Assembly (NCBI GenBank): GCA_002162755.1
Contig: MAAS01000029.1
Location: 347,033 to 411,032, forward strand
From: Gammaproteobacteria bacterium 50_400_T64
Lineage (GTDB): Bacteria > Pseudomonadota > Gammaproteobacteria > Pseudomonadales > Porticoccaceae
DNA: 64,000 nt
Direction of reading: 5' to 3'
How positions within the stretch are numbered: position 1 is the first letter of the stretch; each line of letters begins with the position of its first letter. The position numbers were made by a program, and so were the translations under genes. This document shows, piece after piece, positions 1 through 9,116 of this stretch. A model generated the notes under the pieces. That model was not told where the DNA came from, made no database searches, and saw only the letters and a program-made list of their open reading frames with translations.

Positions 1-424
1 CGGAGGCTGGGCCTTTGAGCACTTCAACTTGCTCGAGCGTGTATATTTCAGTGCGCGCATTGTTATAAAAGCCAAATAAAACCTGAATGTTGTCGAGGTA
101 TTCAGGCACTCGTAGCCCTCGAATCCGCGGGAAATCCCCCCGTGTTGAATACCCGAATGTATCGCCCACAACACCTGCGGTGTAGTTGAGTGTATCGTCC
201 AGAGTCAGTGCGCCCCGTTCGATAAATTGCTCTGCGGTGATAACACTGACAGAGCGGGCGGTTTCCATAATGGGCGTGTCAGACTTGGTGGCGGAATAGC
301 GGGTTAAAACGCTGGTGGTAAATACCTCCTCCATTATCTTGTGTTCTGATGGCGCTGTATTGGCGAACAGTACCGGGGCGTGTGATATGAGTAATAGCGA
401 CGGAAATAACCAGCTTTTTATCAT
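1..424 (-). CDS. TonB-dependent siderophore receptor, N-terminal part (cut by window edge)
   Basis: Only the first 141 codons are present; the gene runs off the left edge. The start codon at 424-422 opens a hydrophobic signal peptide (MIKSWLFPSLLLISHAPVLF, about residues 1-21). It is followed by a TonB-box-like stretch and the plug domain, with the typical TARSVSVITAEQFIERGA, then a DDTLNYTAGV motif, FPRIRG and EQVEVLKGPAS. This order is characteristic of outer-membrane receptors that import ferric siderophores by TonB energy. The beta-barrel is outside the window, so the ligand cannot be named. A peroxiredoxin and a Fur-box gene follow on the same strand upstream, which fits an iron/oxidative-stress neighbourhood. 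Confidence 0.9.
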   Translation of the reverse strand, partial: MIKSWLFPSLLLISHAPVLFANTAPSEHKIMEEVFTTSVLTRYSATKSDTPIMETARSVSVITAEQFIERGALTLDDTLNYTAGVVGDTFGYSTRGDFPRIRGLRVPEYLDNIQVLFGFYNNARTEIYTLEQVEVLKGPAS

Positions 425-633
425 TTAAATACTGACCTTGAAATAGAGGGCTGGGGCCGCGGGGGCAGCTAAAACCCTTATTTAAGAGTGATGTGGTCAA
501 AACCCCTGGCTGTACTTTGTCAGGCAGGGTTTGACTCAGTGAGTTTGCTAAACAGGATTAAAAGCAGGGTTGTGGCAAATAAACGGACTTGCTGTTTATG
601 TCTTTACACTGTTTTAAACGTCGCCCTGGTTTG

Positions 634-1236
634 TTAAAGCGACTTGCTGTGCTCGCTTAAATAGCTAGCAACGCCTTCGGGGCTTGCATCCATTCCGTCT
701 TCTCCAGCCTGCCAACCAGCGGGGCAAACCTCACCGTGGGCTTCGTGGAATTGCCAGGCATCAACTAATCGTAGGTATTCATCAACATTGCGGCCTAATG
801 GCAGGTCGTTGATTGATTGATGGCGAATAATGCCGTTGGCGTCAATCAGAAAGGTGGCACGTAACGCGACGTCTTCACTGGGGGCCTGCACGCCATAGCT
901 GTTAATGATTTTGTGCGAACAGTCGGCGACCATCGGATAACCCAGCGGGCCAACACCACCGTTTTCGACAGCCGTATTGCGCCATGCCAGGTGAGTAAAT
1001 TGCGAGTCGATAGAGACGGCGATAACCTGGGTTTTTTTCTCGGCGAAGGCGGCAAGACGATGATTAAATGCAATTAGCTCGGAAGGGCAAACAAAGGTGA
1101 AATCTAAGGGATAGAAAAATAATATACCGTAATCGCCATTCAGTTGTTCATGCAGATTAAAGTCTTCGTTGATAGTGCCGTCGCCCATAACAGCTTGAGT
1201 GGAAAATTCAGGTGCGCGTTGACCAATTAAATTCAT
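634..1236 (-). CDS. 2-Cys peroxiredoxin, AhpC/Prx1 type
   Basis: This 200-residue protein is a thiol peroxidase that reduces hydrogen peroxide and alkyl hydroperoxides in the cytoplasm. The peroxidatic cysteine lies in FYPLDFTFVCPSELIAF near residue 50, with the conserved Pro/Thr environment. The resolving cysteine is in HGEVCPAGW near residue 170, so it is a typical 2-Cys enzyme of usual length. The start is supported by a GGAGAA ribosome site just upstream. It lies 50 bp downstream of the unknown Fur-box gene on the same strand, so the two are probably co-transcribed. The electron donor (AhpF or thioredoxin) is not in the window. Confidence 0.93.
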   Translation of the reverse strand: MNLIGQRAPEFSTQAVMGDGTINEDFNLHEQLNGDYGILFFYPLDFTFVCPSELIAFNHRLAAFAEKKTQVIAVSIDSQFTHLAWRNTAVENGGVGPLGYPMVADCSHKIINSYGVQAPSEDVALRATFLIDANGIIRHQSINDLPLGRNVDEYLRLVDAWQFHEAHGEVCPAGWQAGEDGMDASPEGVASYLSEHSKSL

Positions 1237-1286
1237 ATTTTTCTCCAGTATTGTTTAAAGGTGGTGTTTATATAGAGACGTATAAT

Positions 1287-1688
1287 TTAGTGTGGCCCCG
1301 TTCTGGGTCTGTCGTCCGTTGTTATTTGTCCGCGGCACATTTGCACCCAATCCATGGCTAGCGAGCGGTATAAAAAGCGCGGCTTTGAGTCGGTGTCGCA
1401 ACGAACAGCGAGCATGTGTAGGTGTTGATAAGCGGCCTCGGCGTAGGATTTCTCCTGGGTGAGGGCAAATTTACTCATTAAAAACAACAAGGACATTTGT
1501 AGTGTTTCCTGGGTGGGGCCCTTTGTGCTGCTGTCCTGCTGGGTAGGCGATTGCGCTTTATTAGCGTCGAGTGTCAGCTCATGGTTTACCGCCTTGGGCT
1601 GACTGCCTGGCGGTGATGCTTTACTTGTTTCCGAGGTAGGCGGTGTCGGTGCGAGGACTGGGTTACTGTCTGATTTTATTTTTTTCAT
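1287..1688 (-). CDS. Uncharacterised small protein behind a Fur-like box
   Basis: This 133-residue protein is not recognised. The N-terminal half (residues 1-60) is rich in Pro, Ser, Thr and Gln and is likely disordered. The C-terminal half looks helical and folded, with SLLFLMSKFALTQEKSYAEA and a later CDTDSKPRFLYRSLAMDW segment. It has an AAGGAG ribosome site, and a Fur-like box lies about 60 bp upstream, so expression under iron limitation is inferred. The peroxiredoxin gene follows 50 bp downstream. A relation to the small Fur-associated proteins found beside iron-stress genes in pseudomonads is possible but was not shown. Confidence 0.75.
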   Translation of the reverse strand: MKKIKSDSNPVLAPTPPTSETSKASPPGSQPKAVNHELTLDANKAQSPTQQDSSTKGPTQETLQMSLLFLMSKFALTQEKSYAEAAYQHLHMLAVRCDTDSKPRFLYRSLAMDWVQMCRGQITTDDRPRTGPH

Positions 1689-1749
1689 TCGCTTTCTCCT
1701 TAGCCCGTGGGCGCTGTTTAATCCGAAACAATCTAACGCTAATGCTATC

Positions 1750-1768
1750 GATAATTATTATCATTTGT
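1750..1768. promoter_or_regulatory. Putative Fur box
   Basis: The 19-bp site GATAATTATTATCATTTGT matches 14 of 19 positions of the classical Fur consensus (GATAATGATAATCATTATC). It sits 62 bp upstream of the 133-residue gene at 1688. Binding is inferred from the sequence alone. Confidence 0.6.
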
Positions 1769-1991
1769 AATTATTGAGGTGTCAACTACTTTAGACGGTC
1801 GATCTTATTTAAGGGGTGAGATACCGATTTTGCAGCTTTAAAATGCTGTGAGAGCGTGGTGTTTTAGGGCGTTAAAATGAATAGCGTTCTTGGCGGTGGT
1901 TAAAAACATCCCGTGAGTGAGTTTACCCAGCCATTTGGGCGCGATACAATGCGCTGCTTCCTCACTTCCACCGACCTTGGAATCAAGCTTT

Positions 1992-3467
1992 ATGCTGCGA
2001 ATTTCTCAGGAAGCACTTACCTTCGACGACGTACTACTCATCCCCGGATATTCCGAGGTGGTGGCGACTGACGTCAGCCTGAAAACCCGTTTAACGCGGG
2101 GCATTACTCTCAATATTCCCCTGGTGTCCGCTGCCATGGATACCGTCACCGAATCACGCCTTGCCATTGCTTTGGCCCAGGAGGGCGGTATTGGTATCGT
2201 CCATAAAAACCTGACTATTGCCGAGCAGGCTCTTGAAGTGCGGGCGGTGAAAAAGTTTGAAAGTGGCGTGGTTAAAGACCCCATTACCATCAGCGGCAAA
2301 GCCAGTATTCGTGAGCTGGTGGCGATTACTCAGGAGAACAATATCTCCGGGGTACCCGTGGTTGAGAACGGTGAATTGCTGGGTATCGTTACACGCCGTG
2401 ACGTGCGCTTTGAAAACGACCTCGATGCTACTGTGGCAACGGTGATGACACCGAAAAAGCGTTTGGTGACGGTGCAGGAAGGCGAGAGCGCTGCGGAAGT
2501 GAAGCGCTTACTGCATAAATACCGCATTGAAAGAATTTTGGTGGTTAACGAAAACTTCGACCTCAAGGGTCTGATTACCGTTAAAGATATTGATAAAGCG
2601 GCCCGTTATCCCAATGCCTGTAAAGATGAGCAGGGCCGTTTGCGTGTTGGTGCATCGGTTGGTACGGGTGTTGATACTGATCAGCGTGTAGAGGCTCTGG
2701 TTAATGCCGGAGTTGATGTGCTGGTCGTTGATACGGCCCACGGGCATTCCAAAAATGTTCTCGACCGCGTGCGTTCCATCAAAACCCAATACCCCGATGT
2801 GCAGGTGATTGGCGGTAATATTGCCTCGGCCGAAGCGGCCATCGCTCTGGCGGATGCCGGAGCCGATGCTGTCAAAGTGGGCATTGGCCCCGGTTCGATT
2901 TGTACCACACGCATCGTGACTGGCGTTGGTGTGCCCCAGGTATCAGCCATTGCCAATGTCGTTAAAGCCTTAGAAAATCGCGATGTGCCAGTAATTGCTG
3001 ATGGCGGCATTCGCTACTCGGGCGATATCTGCAAAGCCGTGGTCGCCGGTGCCCATGTGATTATGGTCGGCTCTATGTTTGCGGGCACTGAAGAAGCACC
3101 GGGCGAGATTGAGCTCTATCAGGGTAGAACCTACAAAGCTTATCGCGGTATGGGCTCGCTAGGTGCGATGGCTCAGGTACAGGGTTCCAGTGACCGCTAT
3201 TTTCAGGATGCTTCGGCCGGTGCTGAAAAGCTCGTGCCTGAGGGCATTGAGGGCCGCGTGCCGTACAAAGGCCCAGTGTCGGTCATTATTCATCAAATGA
3301 TGGGCGGCCTGCGTTCATCAATGGGTTACACCGGTAGCCCCGATATTGAAACCATGCGTACCCGGCCCGAGTTTGTTCGTGTCACCAGTGCCGGTATGGG
3401 CGAGAGTCATGTACACGATGTCAGCATTACGAAAGAAGCGCCGAATTATCCGGTGAGTGGCGGCTAA
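1992..3467 (+). CDS. guaB: Inosine-5'-monophosphate dehydrogenase
   Basis: This 491-residue enzyme oxidises IMP to XMP with NAD+, the first committed step of guanine nucleotide synthesis. The N-terminus [20 protein letters not shown] is the family's usual start, so the ATG at 1992 is preferred over an in-frame GTG at 1917. The TIM barrel is interrupted by two CBS domains (about residues 90-205), and the catalytic loop GPGSICTTR carries the active cysteine near residue 305. The [10 protein letters not shown] and [13 protein letters not shown] motifs bind IMP phosphate. guaA follows 126 bp downstream, the usual guaBA order. Confidence 0.97.
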   Translation: MLRISQEALTFDDVLLIPGYSEVVATDVSLKTRLTRGITLNIPLVSAAMDTVTESRLAIALAQEGGIGIVHKNLTIAEQALEVRAVKKFESGVVKDPITISGKASIRELVAITQENNISGVPVVENGELLGIVTRRDVRFENDLDATVATVMTPKKRLVTVQEGESAAEVKRLLHKYRIERILVVNENFDLKGLITVKDIDKAARYPNACKDEQGRLRVGASVGTGVDTDQRVEALVNAGVDVLVVDTAHGHSKNVLDRVRSIKTQYPDVQVIGGNIASAEAAIALADAGADAVKVGIGPGSICTTRIVTGVGVPQVSAIANVVKALENRDVPVIADGGIRYSGDICKAVVAGAHVIMVGSMFAGTEEAPGEIELYQGRTYKAYRGMGSLGAMAQVQGSSDRYFQDASAGAEKLVPEGIEGRVPYKGPVSVIIHQMMGGLRSSMGYTGSPDIETMRTRPEFVRVTSAGMGESHVHDVSITKEAPNYPVSGG

Positions 3468-3518
3468 ATTTATTGCCGCCCTTAATGTAGATTAAAAAAG
3501 ATTCATATTTAAAAAGAG

Positions 3519-3545
3519 ACGGGGCCAATGGGCTCCGTTTTCTTA
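3519..3545 (+). terminator. Terminator-like hairpin between guaB and guaA
   Basis: An 8-bp stem with one G-T wobble (ACGGGGCC paired with GGCTCCGT) closes an AATG loop and is followed by TTTCTT. This is the shape of an intrinsic terminator or attenuator. It lies inside the guaB-guaA gap and ends 48 bp before the guaA start. Confidence 0.6.
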
Positions 3546-3593
3546 TTGGCTAACAAGCTGTTGAAAGCAAAACCCAGTTTTGAAGGAAATACC

Positions 3594-5174
3594 ATGAGCG
3601 CAAATCTTCACACCGACAAAATACTGATCCTCGATTTCGGTTCCCAGTACACCCAGCTAATCGCCCGGCAAGTGAGAGAAGCGGGAGTCTATTGTGAGGT
3701 TCGCGCCTACGATATGAGCGCGGATGAGCTGCGCGAGTTTAAGCCGGCGGGCATTATTCTCTCTGGTGGCCCCGAATCCGTAACGGAGGGTGAAGCGCCT
3801 CAGGCCGATGACTCCGTCTTCGAGTTTGGCGTGCCCGTACTCGGTATTTGCTACGGCATGCAAACCATGGCGACCCAATTGGGCGGCAAGGTACTGTCCT
3901 CCGATGTGCATGAATTCGGTTATGCCAGAGTTGATGTTAGTGGCGATAGCACATTACTGCGGGATATTAGCGATCATGTTCACCCACAAGACGGCCGGGC
4001 TCAGCTCGATGTGTGGATGAGCCATGGCGATAAAGTCACCACCATGCCCGAAGGTTTTCAGCTACTGGCCTCGACAGAATCCTGTCCCATTGCTGGAATG
4101 TACCACCCGGAGAGTCGCTGGTACGGCTTACAGTTTCACCCTGAAGTGACCCATACCCTACAAGGGCAGCGTATTTTTGCCCACTTTATTATCGATATTT
4201 GCGGTTGCGAAACCCTGTGGACACCGGCCAATATTATCGACGATGCCATTGCGCGAGTACGTGAAACCGTCGGTAGTGAAAAAGTCTTGCTGGGTTTATC
4301 CGGCGGCGTTGACTCCTCCGTAGTGGCGGCGATGTTACACCGCGCCATTGGCGATCAGCTGACCTGCGTATTTGTCGACAATGGTTTACTGCGTAAAAAC
4401 GAAGGCGACCAGGTGATGGATATGTTCGCCCGCAATATGGGCGTGCGAGTCATTCGGGTGGATGCCGAGGACGAGTTTCTCGATGCCCTGGCCGGTGAAA
4501 GCGATCCTGAGAAAAAACGTAAAATAATTGGTAACACCTTTATTAATATTTTTGACCGGGAAGCGACGCGTTTAAAGGATGTTAACTGGTTGGCGCAAGG
4601 CACGATTTATCCCGATGTGATCGAATCGGCAGCCTCAAAAACCGGCAAATCCCACGTCATTAAATCCCACCACAATGTCGGCGGTTTGCCCGACGATATG
4701 AACCTGAAACTGGTCGAGCCTCTACGTGAATTATTTAAAGATGAGGTGAGAAAAATAGGCCTTGAACTGGGCCTGCCCTACGACATGGTCTATCGCCATC
4801 CCTTCCCTGGCCCCGGGCTGGGCGTACGAATTCTCGGTGAAGTAAAAAAAGAATTCGCCGACTTATTGCGCGAAGCCGACGCGATTTTTATTGAAGAACT
4901 TTATCGCGCCGATCTTTATCACAAAACAAGTCAGGCCTTCGTTGTCTTTTTGCCGGTTAAATCCGTCGGCGTAGTGGGTGATGCTCGACGCTATGAATAC
5001 GTGGTATCACTGCGGGCCGTTGAAACTATCGACTTTATGACCGCACGCTGGGCGCACTTACCCTACGATTTTCTCGAGCTGGTTTCAGGTCGTATTATTA
5101 ATGAAATATCGGGCATTTCCCGTGTTGCTTATGATATTTCTAGCAAGCCACCGGCGACGATTGAGTGGGAATAA
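3594..5174 (+). CDS. guaA: GMP synthase (glutamine-hydrolysing)
   Basis: This 526-residue enzyme amidates XMP to GMP using ATP and glutamine. The N-terminal class I amidotransferase domain has the nucleophile cysteine in GICYGMQ near residue 87, and the His/Glu pair in [10 protein letters not shown]. The ATP pyrophosphatase domain has the P-loop LSGGVDSS near residue 235, followed by the GMPS C-terminal dimerisation domain, which ends KPPATIEWE. The ATG at 3594 follows a GAAGGAAAT ribosome site and gives the standard length; a longer in-frame reading from 3528 is not needed. The terminator-like hairpin in the guaB-guaA gap may set guaA expression relative to guaB. Confidence 0.97.
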   Translation: MSANLHTDKILILDFGSQYTQLIARQVREAGVYCEVRAYDMSADELREFKPAGIILSGGPESVTEGEAPQADDSVFEFGVPVLGICYGMQTMATQLGGKVLSSDVHEFGYARVDVSGDSTLLRDISDHVHPQDGRAQLDVWMSHGDKVTTMPEGFQLLASTESCPIAGMYHPESRWYGLQFHPEVTHTLQGQRIFAHFIIDICGCETLWTPANIIDDAIARVRETVGSEKVLLGLSGGVDSSVVAAMLHRAIGDQLTCVFVDNGLLRKNEGDQVMDMFARNMGVRVIRVDAEDEFLDALAGESDPEKKRKIIGNTFINIFDREATRLKDVNWLAQGTIYPDVIESAASKTGKSHVIKSHHNVGGLPDDMNLKLVEPLRELFKDEVRKIGLELGLPYDMVYRHPFPGPGLGVRILGEVKKEFADLLREADAIFIEELYRADLYHKTSQAFVVFLPVKSVGVVGDARRYEYVVSLRAVETIDFMTARWAHLPYDFLELVSGRIINEISGISRVAYDISSKPPATIEWE

Positions 5175-5507
5175 TTCCACGTCTGGCACTGGGCAACTAA
5201 AGGCAATATCTGCACGTACCCCCCCCGTAATTAAAGATAATTTTATTATATTGTCTGGCAACACCAGGCACCGTCAAGCATGCTTTTTAAATGGTATGAA
5301 TGATGGTTTTGTCGCCAAGCTCATAGCAGCGCGTTATTTTTGATGGCGCTTCACTATCGAGTACCCTGTGTGCCGCTAAGGAGGGCAATAAGGCTTGCTC
5401 GCTTGTCGATAATTTCCTGGCATCATATTTCATACTGACATTATTATATTTTATGTAAGAGTATTCGTTATTTCCGACTTTCTAGTAAATAATGAGGTAT
5501 TGCTTTT
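5175..5507. other. Intergenic, no gene recognised
   Basis: About 330 bp follow guaA without a convincing coding region. Short open frames here have no ribosome site and no recognisable motifs. A run of seven Cs at about 5220-5226 is the only local oddity. Confidence 0.5.
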
Positions 5508-5814
5508 GGATATTGATGCGCAGGCTTTCGCCAAGCGGGGGTGGCGGTGTGGAGTGCCCATGATCTAGAGCGTATTCTCGCTCACGGCAGTAAGGTGTTG
5601 ATACGGGTTCGTTAGTAGGCAAGGCTGCAATTGCAGATTACTGATGAGCAGTGTTGGAAAAATGCCAGACCTGCACTTCGAATTGCTTGATGCCTGTACG
5701 GGTGTTAACGCCATCAGGCTCTATTACAAACCGGTGATAGATGAGTCGGCTATAGCACTGGCGGAATTTGATGCCGGTAGCAAAGTTGAACGTATTGACG
5801 CGCACTATCGTTAG
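5508..5814 (+). pseudogene. Broken NTF2/SnoaL-like protein gene
   Basis: Three frames together read like a small NTF2-like (SnoaL/DUF4440 type) protein. One frame gives DAQAFAKR, the next gives VAVWSAHDLERILAHG and then stops. A third frame from 5644 reads LHFELLDACTGVNAIRLYYK and later ALAEFDAGSKVERIDAHYR before the stop at 5812-5814. These match the start and end of the family in the right order. At least one frameshift is present and the middle of the fold is missing, so the product cannot be functional. The family assignment rests on pattern memory. Confidence 0.6.
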
Positions 5815-6011
5815 CGGTGTGTTGAAAATTACTGCAATGCTACATTTCGTACTGTCAATTTTATCAAAATCACTTTTCCCTAATCACCAGCCACCGCTTC
5901 AGGTATGCGTGGATACAAAAACTGATATTCAAGCTGTTAACCAAAATGAAATATGCGAGGTGTATGTTTAAGGGCAATGCTCGGCCATAGCGTTTAGTTG
6001 TAAACCTTTGA

Positions 6012-7859
6012 ATGGATATTCTGATGATTGCTGAATTGGATGAGTGTGCGGCACTGACCGACCTTTGCGAACAGCTGGTCGCGTTGAAAAAAATAATTTG
6101 TTCTGAATCTTGTCGATTAATGGCCGAGAATACCGAGGTTGATGATATGTCAGAGCCTTCGGCAAGCCTCTGTAACCTTGCGAATTATCTTGCTTTGCGT
6201 GAACAGGATCTGCGGCCACTGCAGGAACAACTTGCGCATTTTTCGCTATCGTCTTTGGGTCGCAGTGAGGCCCATGTGATGGAAACACTGGAAACACTGA
6301 TTCGTTTATTGAGCCGGGCGGTGAATCGCGCTGTTCCCTCGATGGGTGCAACGCCGGTATCTCTACGAGAGGGTGAGCAGCTACTGGCACGCCATATAGA
6401 ACAGGTGCTGGGGCCAAAACCCGATAGCCCGATACACCTTATGGTGACCTTACCAAGGGAAGCGGCTGAAAATCATGCCTTGATTGATGCCCTGCTATTA
6501 GCGGGTACCAGTTGCGTTCGTATTAATTGTGCTCATGATGACGTGGCAATATGGGAAGCTATGATCAAAGGCGTACGTGCGGCTGAACAACGCCATGGTC
6601 GCACCTGCCGGATTCAAATGGATCTGTCTGGCCCCAAATTAAGGACAGGTCATTTAATGCAATGTGCTTCTAACATTGAGCTGCGTGGCCATAAGGCATT
6701 GGGCGCGAGTCTTGATGCGCCCGATTTAGTATTGATCACCGATAAGCGTGAACGTTTAGAATGCCATTCTGGACAAGGCCTGTTGATGGAGCAAGAGGAT
6801 TTTGCGCTGTTTAACATTGGCGATCAGCTTCTTTTTCAGGACTGTCGTGGCAAAAAGCGCCACCTGGAAATTATTGAAAAGGTAGACGGGGCTGGCTATT
6901 GGTGCGTCTGTAAACGCAATGCTGTCATCGACTTGAATACAGAGTTTACCTTGTTAAAACAGGGTGAAAATAAAGTGCGAAAACATCGTATTCACTGCCT
7001 CCGTTTTGTTCAGCTTACGGTGCCATTGCGCTTATTTAAAGGGGATATATTTTTATTATGCAATGGTAGTGAACCCCTGAATTCCCAAAACAATGTGCCC
7101 AGTATCTCTATTCAGGTGCCCGAAATCCTGGAGCGCCTTGTTGCTGGAACTCGGATCTGGTTTGACGATGGCAAACTTGGCGGTCATGTTCAAAAATCCA
7201 GTGCTGAAGGTGTCATGATATTGATAGATCACGCACCACCCAAAGGTGCCAAGCTGGGTCCAGATAAAGGTATTAATGTTCCGGGGGTTGATCTGGGTTT
7301 GTCTGCCCTTAGCTCAAAAGATTTAGAGGATCTTGATTTTGTGGTGGCTTACGCTGACTTGGTGGCACTTTCCTTTACCGAGCGGCTTGAAGATGTTGAG
7401 CGGCTGATCAGTGAAATGCAGAAACGTGGTGATGAGTTGCCGGTTATTTTAAAAATTGAAACTGAGCGCGGTATCGCTAATTTGCCGACCATTCTACTGG
7501 CAAGTATGGATAAATATAATCTGGGAGTCATGATTGCACGGGGAGATTTGGCGGTAGAAGTGGGTGGTGCACGCATGGCTGAACTTCAGGAAGAGTTGTT
7601 ATGGTTATGCGAAGCGGCGCACCTGCCGGTGATATGGGCGACTCAGGTGCTGGAGACACTGGTGAAAGAGGGCGGATTGTCGCGGCCTGAAATGACCGAT
7701 GCCGCTGCCTCCGGACGGGCCGACTGTGTCATGCTTAACAAAGGGCCCTATATTGTTGAGGGAGTACATACACTGTGTGATGTGCTTGGGCGTATGCAAA
7801 ACCACCAACACAAAAAAACGCCACGTATGTGTTCGCTGCACTGGTCAGAGGTGTCCTGA
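6012..7859 (+). CDS. Atypical pyruvate kinase-like protein
   Basis: This 615-residue protein contains the pyruvate kinase barrel, which makes pyruvate and ATP from phosphoenolpyruvate and ADP. Seen are RINCAHDD (residues 170-177), MDLSGPKLRTG (203-213), the Lys-Glu of LKIETERG (near 481), ARGDLAVEVGG (near 510) and ATQVLET (near 543), so the main catalytic residues are kept. About 137 extra residues of helical sequence precede the barrel. The usual MLSGETA signature has become VMLNKGPY, and the protein ends soon after, so the C-terminal allosteric domain of ordinary pyruvate kinases is absent. It begins the glycogen/phosphoketolase island and faces glucokinase. Activity is likely but its regulation should differ. 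Confidence 0.8.
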   Translation: MDILMIAELDECAALTDLCEQLVALKKIICSESCRLMAENTEVDDMSEPSASLCNLANYLALREQDLRPLQEQLAHFSLSSLGRSEAHVMETLETLIRLLSRAVNRAVPSMGATPVSLREGEQLLARHIEQVLGPKPDSPIHLMVTLPREAAENHALIDALLLAGTSCVRINCAHDDVAIWEAMIKGVRAAEQRHGRTCRIQMDLSGPKLRTGHLMQCASNIELRGHKALGASLDAPDLVLITDKRERLECHSGQGLLMEQEDFALFNIGDQLLFQDCRGKKRHLEIIEKVDGAGYWCVCKRNAVIDLNTEFTLLKQGENKVRKHRIHCLRFVQLTVPLRLFKGDIFLLCNGSEPLNSQNNVPSISIQVPEILERLVAGTRIWFDDGKLGGHVQKSSAEGVMILIDHAPPKGAKLGPDKGINVPGVDLGLSALSSKDLEDLDFVVAYADLVALSFTERLEDVERLISEMQKRGDELPVILKIETERGIANLPTILLASMDKYNLGVMIARGDLAVEVGGARMAELQEELLWLCEAAHLPVIWATQVLETLVKEGGLSRPEMTDAAASGRADCVMLNKGPYIVEGVHTLCDVLGRMQNHQHKKTPRMCSLHWSEVS

Positions 7860-7931
7860 ATAACAGGGGATACAAAGATAACCGCTTATATTTTAGGTAA
7901 TCGAGTTGGCTTTGGATCCGAAGAAAAAATG

Positions 7932-8924
7932 CTACTGTTTTAAGTCCTGGTTTTCAGTTCTGATAAATTGTTGAAGATAGTAAAACGCACCTATTAATGG
8001 TGCATCCGTGTTGTGGCAGATCACCAGGGGAATAGTGGCTAGCCAGTCATGGAATTGATGCTTGTCTGTAAAGCAGGTAAGAAAGCGGGTCACATCAAGA
8101 TAGGCTAGCAGCCTTGGCATCAGGCCTCCGGCTATGACGACACCGCCCGTGCTGAAGTACTGCATCGCAACGTTCGATGCCTCGGTCGCCATTAGTCTAA
8201 TAAAACATTGCACCGTAGCGATGGCAGCGGGGTGGCCGGCGTTAGCTTTGTCTAAAATTTGTGCTGGGCTGATTGTTTCATTGAGATCTTGGGTTTTATG
8301 TTCGCGAGTAAAATACGTGTACATGCGCTGTAGGCCGCGACCGGATAACAGATCCTCAATACTCAAAAATCCGCAACTTTCTTTTGTTAATACATATTCA
8401 TTTAATTCGCGGCTAATAGCATCGTGGGGAGAGAAATCTTTGTGCCCGCCTTCGCTATTAATTGTGTGGTGGTGTTTAAGATTGTGATCCCACACCAGTA
8501 CAGATTCGCCGAGACCGGTTCCCGCAGCGATGACAGCTATTGGGCCATCATGCAGCTTAGGTGGGGCATTTTGTAAGACAATAAAATCGTCCTTGTTTAA
8601 TAGCGGTACAGCCAGTGCGGTTGCCGAAAGATCATTGATCAAGATTGTCGATTTAATCGAAAAATGTTGGGAGATGTCTGCGCCGTTAATTTGCCAATTA
8701 AGATTGGTCATGGCGCAATGATTGTTATGCACTGGGCCAGCTGTTGCCAGGCAGGCAAACGTTATTGCTGGTTTATGCTGTTGTAAGAAGTCAGAGAGAA
8801 TCTCGTTAAAGTCGTAAAATTTAGCATTGAGGTAGGTTTGTAGATGCAGGGGTTTATATGAAGCATTATCTGCAACCAGACACAGTCGGGTTTTTGTTCC
8901 CCCGATGTCAGCACATAAAAACAT
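7932..8924 (-). CDS. glk: Glucokinase
   Basis: This 330-residue cytoplasmic ROK/Glk-type kinase phosphorylates glucose to glucose-6-phosphate with ATP. ADIGGTKTR at residues 5-13 is the phosphate-binding loop. Other family motifs are INDLSATA (the catalytic Asp region), AAGTGLGES and NSEGGHKDFSP, typical of proteobacterial Glk. The start at 8924 (MFLCADIGGTKT) matches the family; an upstream in-frame start at 9029 adds 35 unrelated residues and runs into the shared promoter region. It is transcribed away from the phosphorylase gene glgP, with a 20-bp palindrome between them. It captures free glucose released by glucan breakdown. Confidence 0.93.
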   Translation of the reverse strand: MFLCADIGGTKTRLCLVADNASYKPLHLQTYLNAKFYDFNEILSDFLQQHKPAITFACLATAGPVHNNHCAMTNLNWQINGADISQHFSIKSTILINDLSATALAVPLLNKDDFIVLQNAPPKLHDGPIAVIAAGTGLGESVLVWDHNLKHHHTINSEGGHKDFSPHDAISRELNEYVLTKESCGFLSIEDLLSGRGLQRMYTYFTREHKTQDLNETISPAQILDKANAGHPAAIATVQCFIRLMATEASNVAMQYFSTGGVVIAGGLMPRLLAYLDVTRFLTCFTDKHQFHDWLATIPLVICHNTDAPLIGAFYYLQQFIRTENQDLKQ

Positions 8925-9018
8925 AGTGGGGTGTTTCCATTCATTAAACGTTAGATTAACACAGATTTTATTGCTGCTTTGTGGCAATAAAAATACTGAT
9001 CGTGAAAATATTTCTTCG

Positions 9019-9038
9019 TATCTAATCATGATTAGATA
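9019..9038. promoter_or_regulatory. Perfect 20-bp palindrome in the glk-glgP divergent promoter region
   Basis: The sequence TATCTAATCATGATTAGATA is identical to its own reverse complement over all 20 positions. It lies 95 bp from the glk start and 79 bp from the glgP start. This symmetry and position suit a dimeric repressor or activator acting on both genes. The regulator is unknown. Confidence 0.6.
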
Positions 9039-9116
9039 TTTTCTTTGTACTCTAAATTGTCATCTTTTATCAGGTATTCTGTGGGGATTGTAAGTAGTCG
9101 CCAGGGAGTTTCTTTT

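Noticed and set aside
1917-1991. Upstream extension of guaB
   Set aside because: The added residues are not part of the IMP dehydrogenase family, whose start matches the ATG at 1992.
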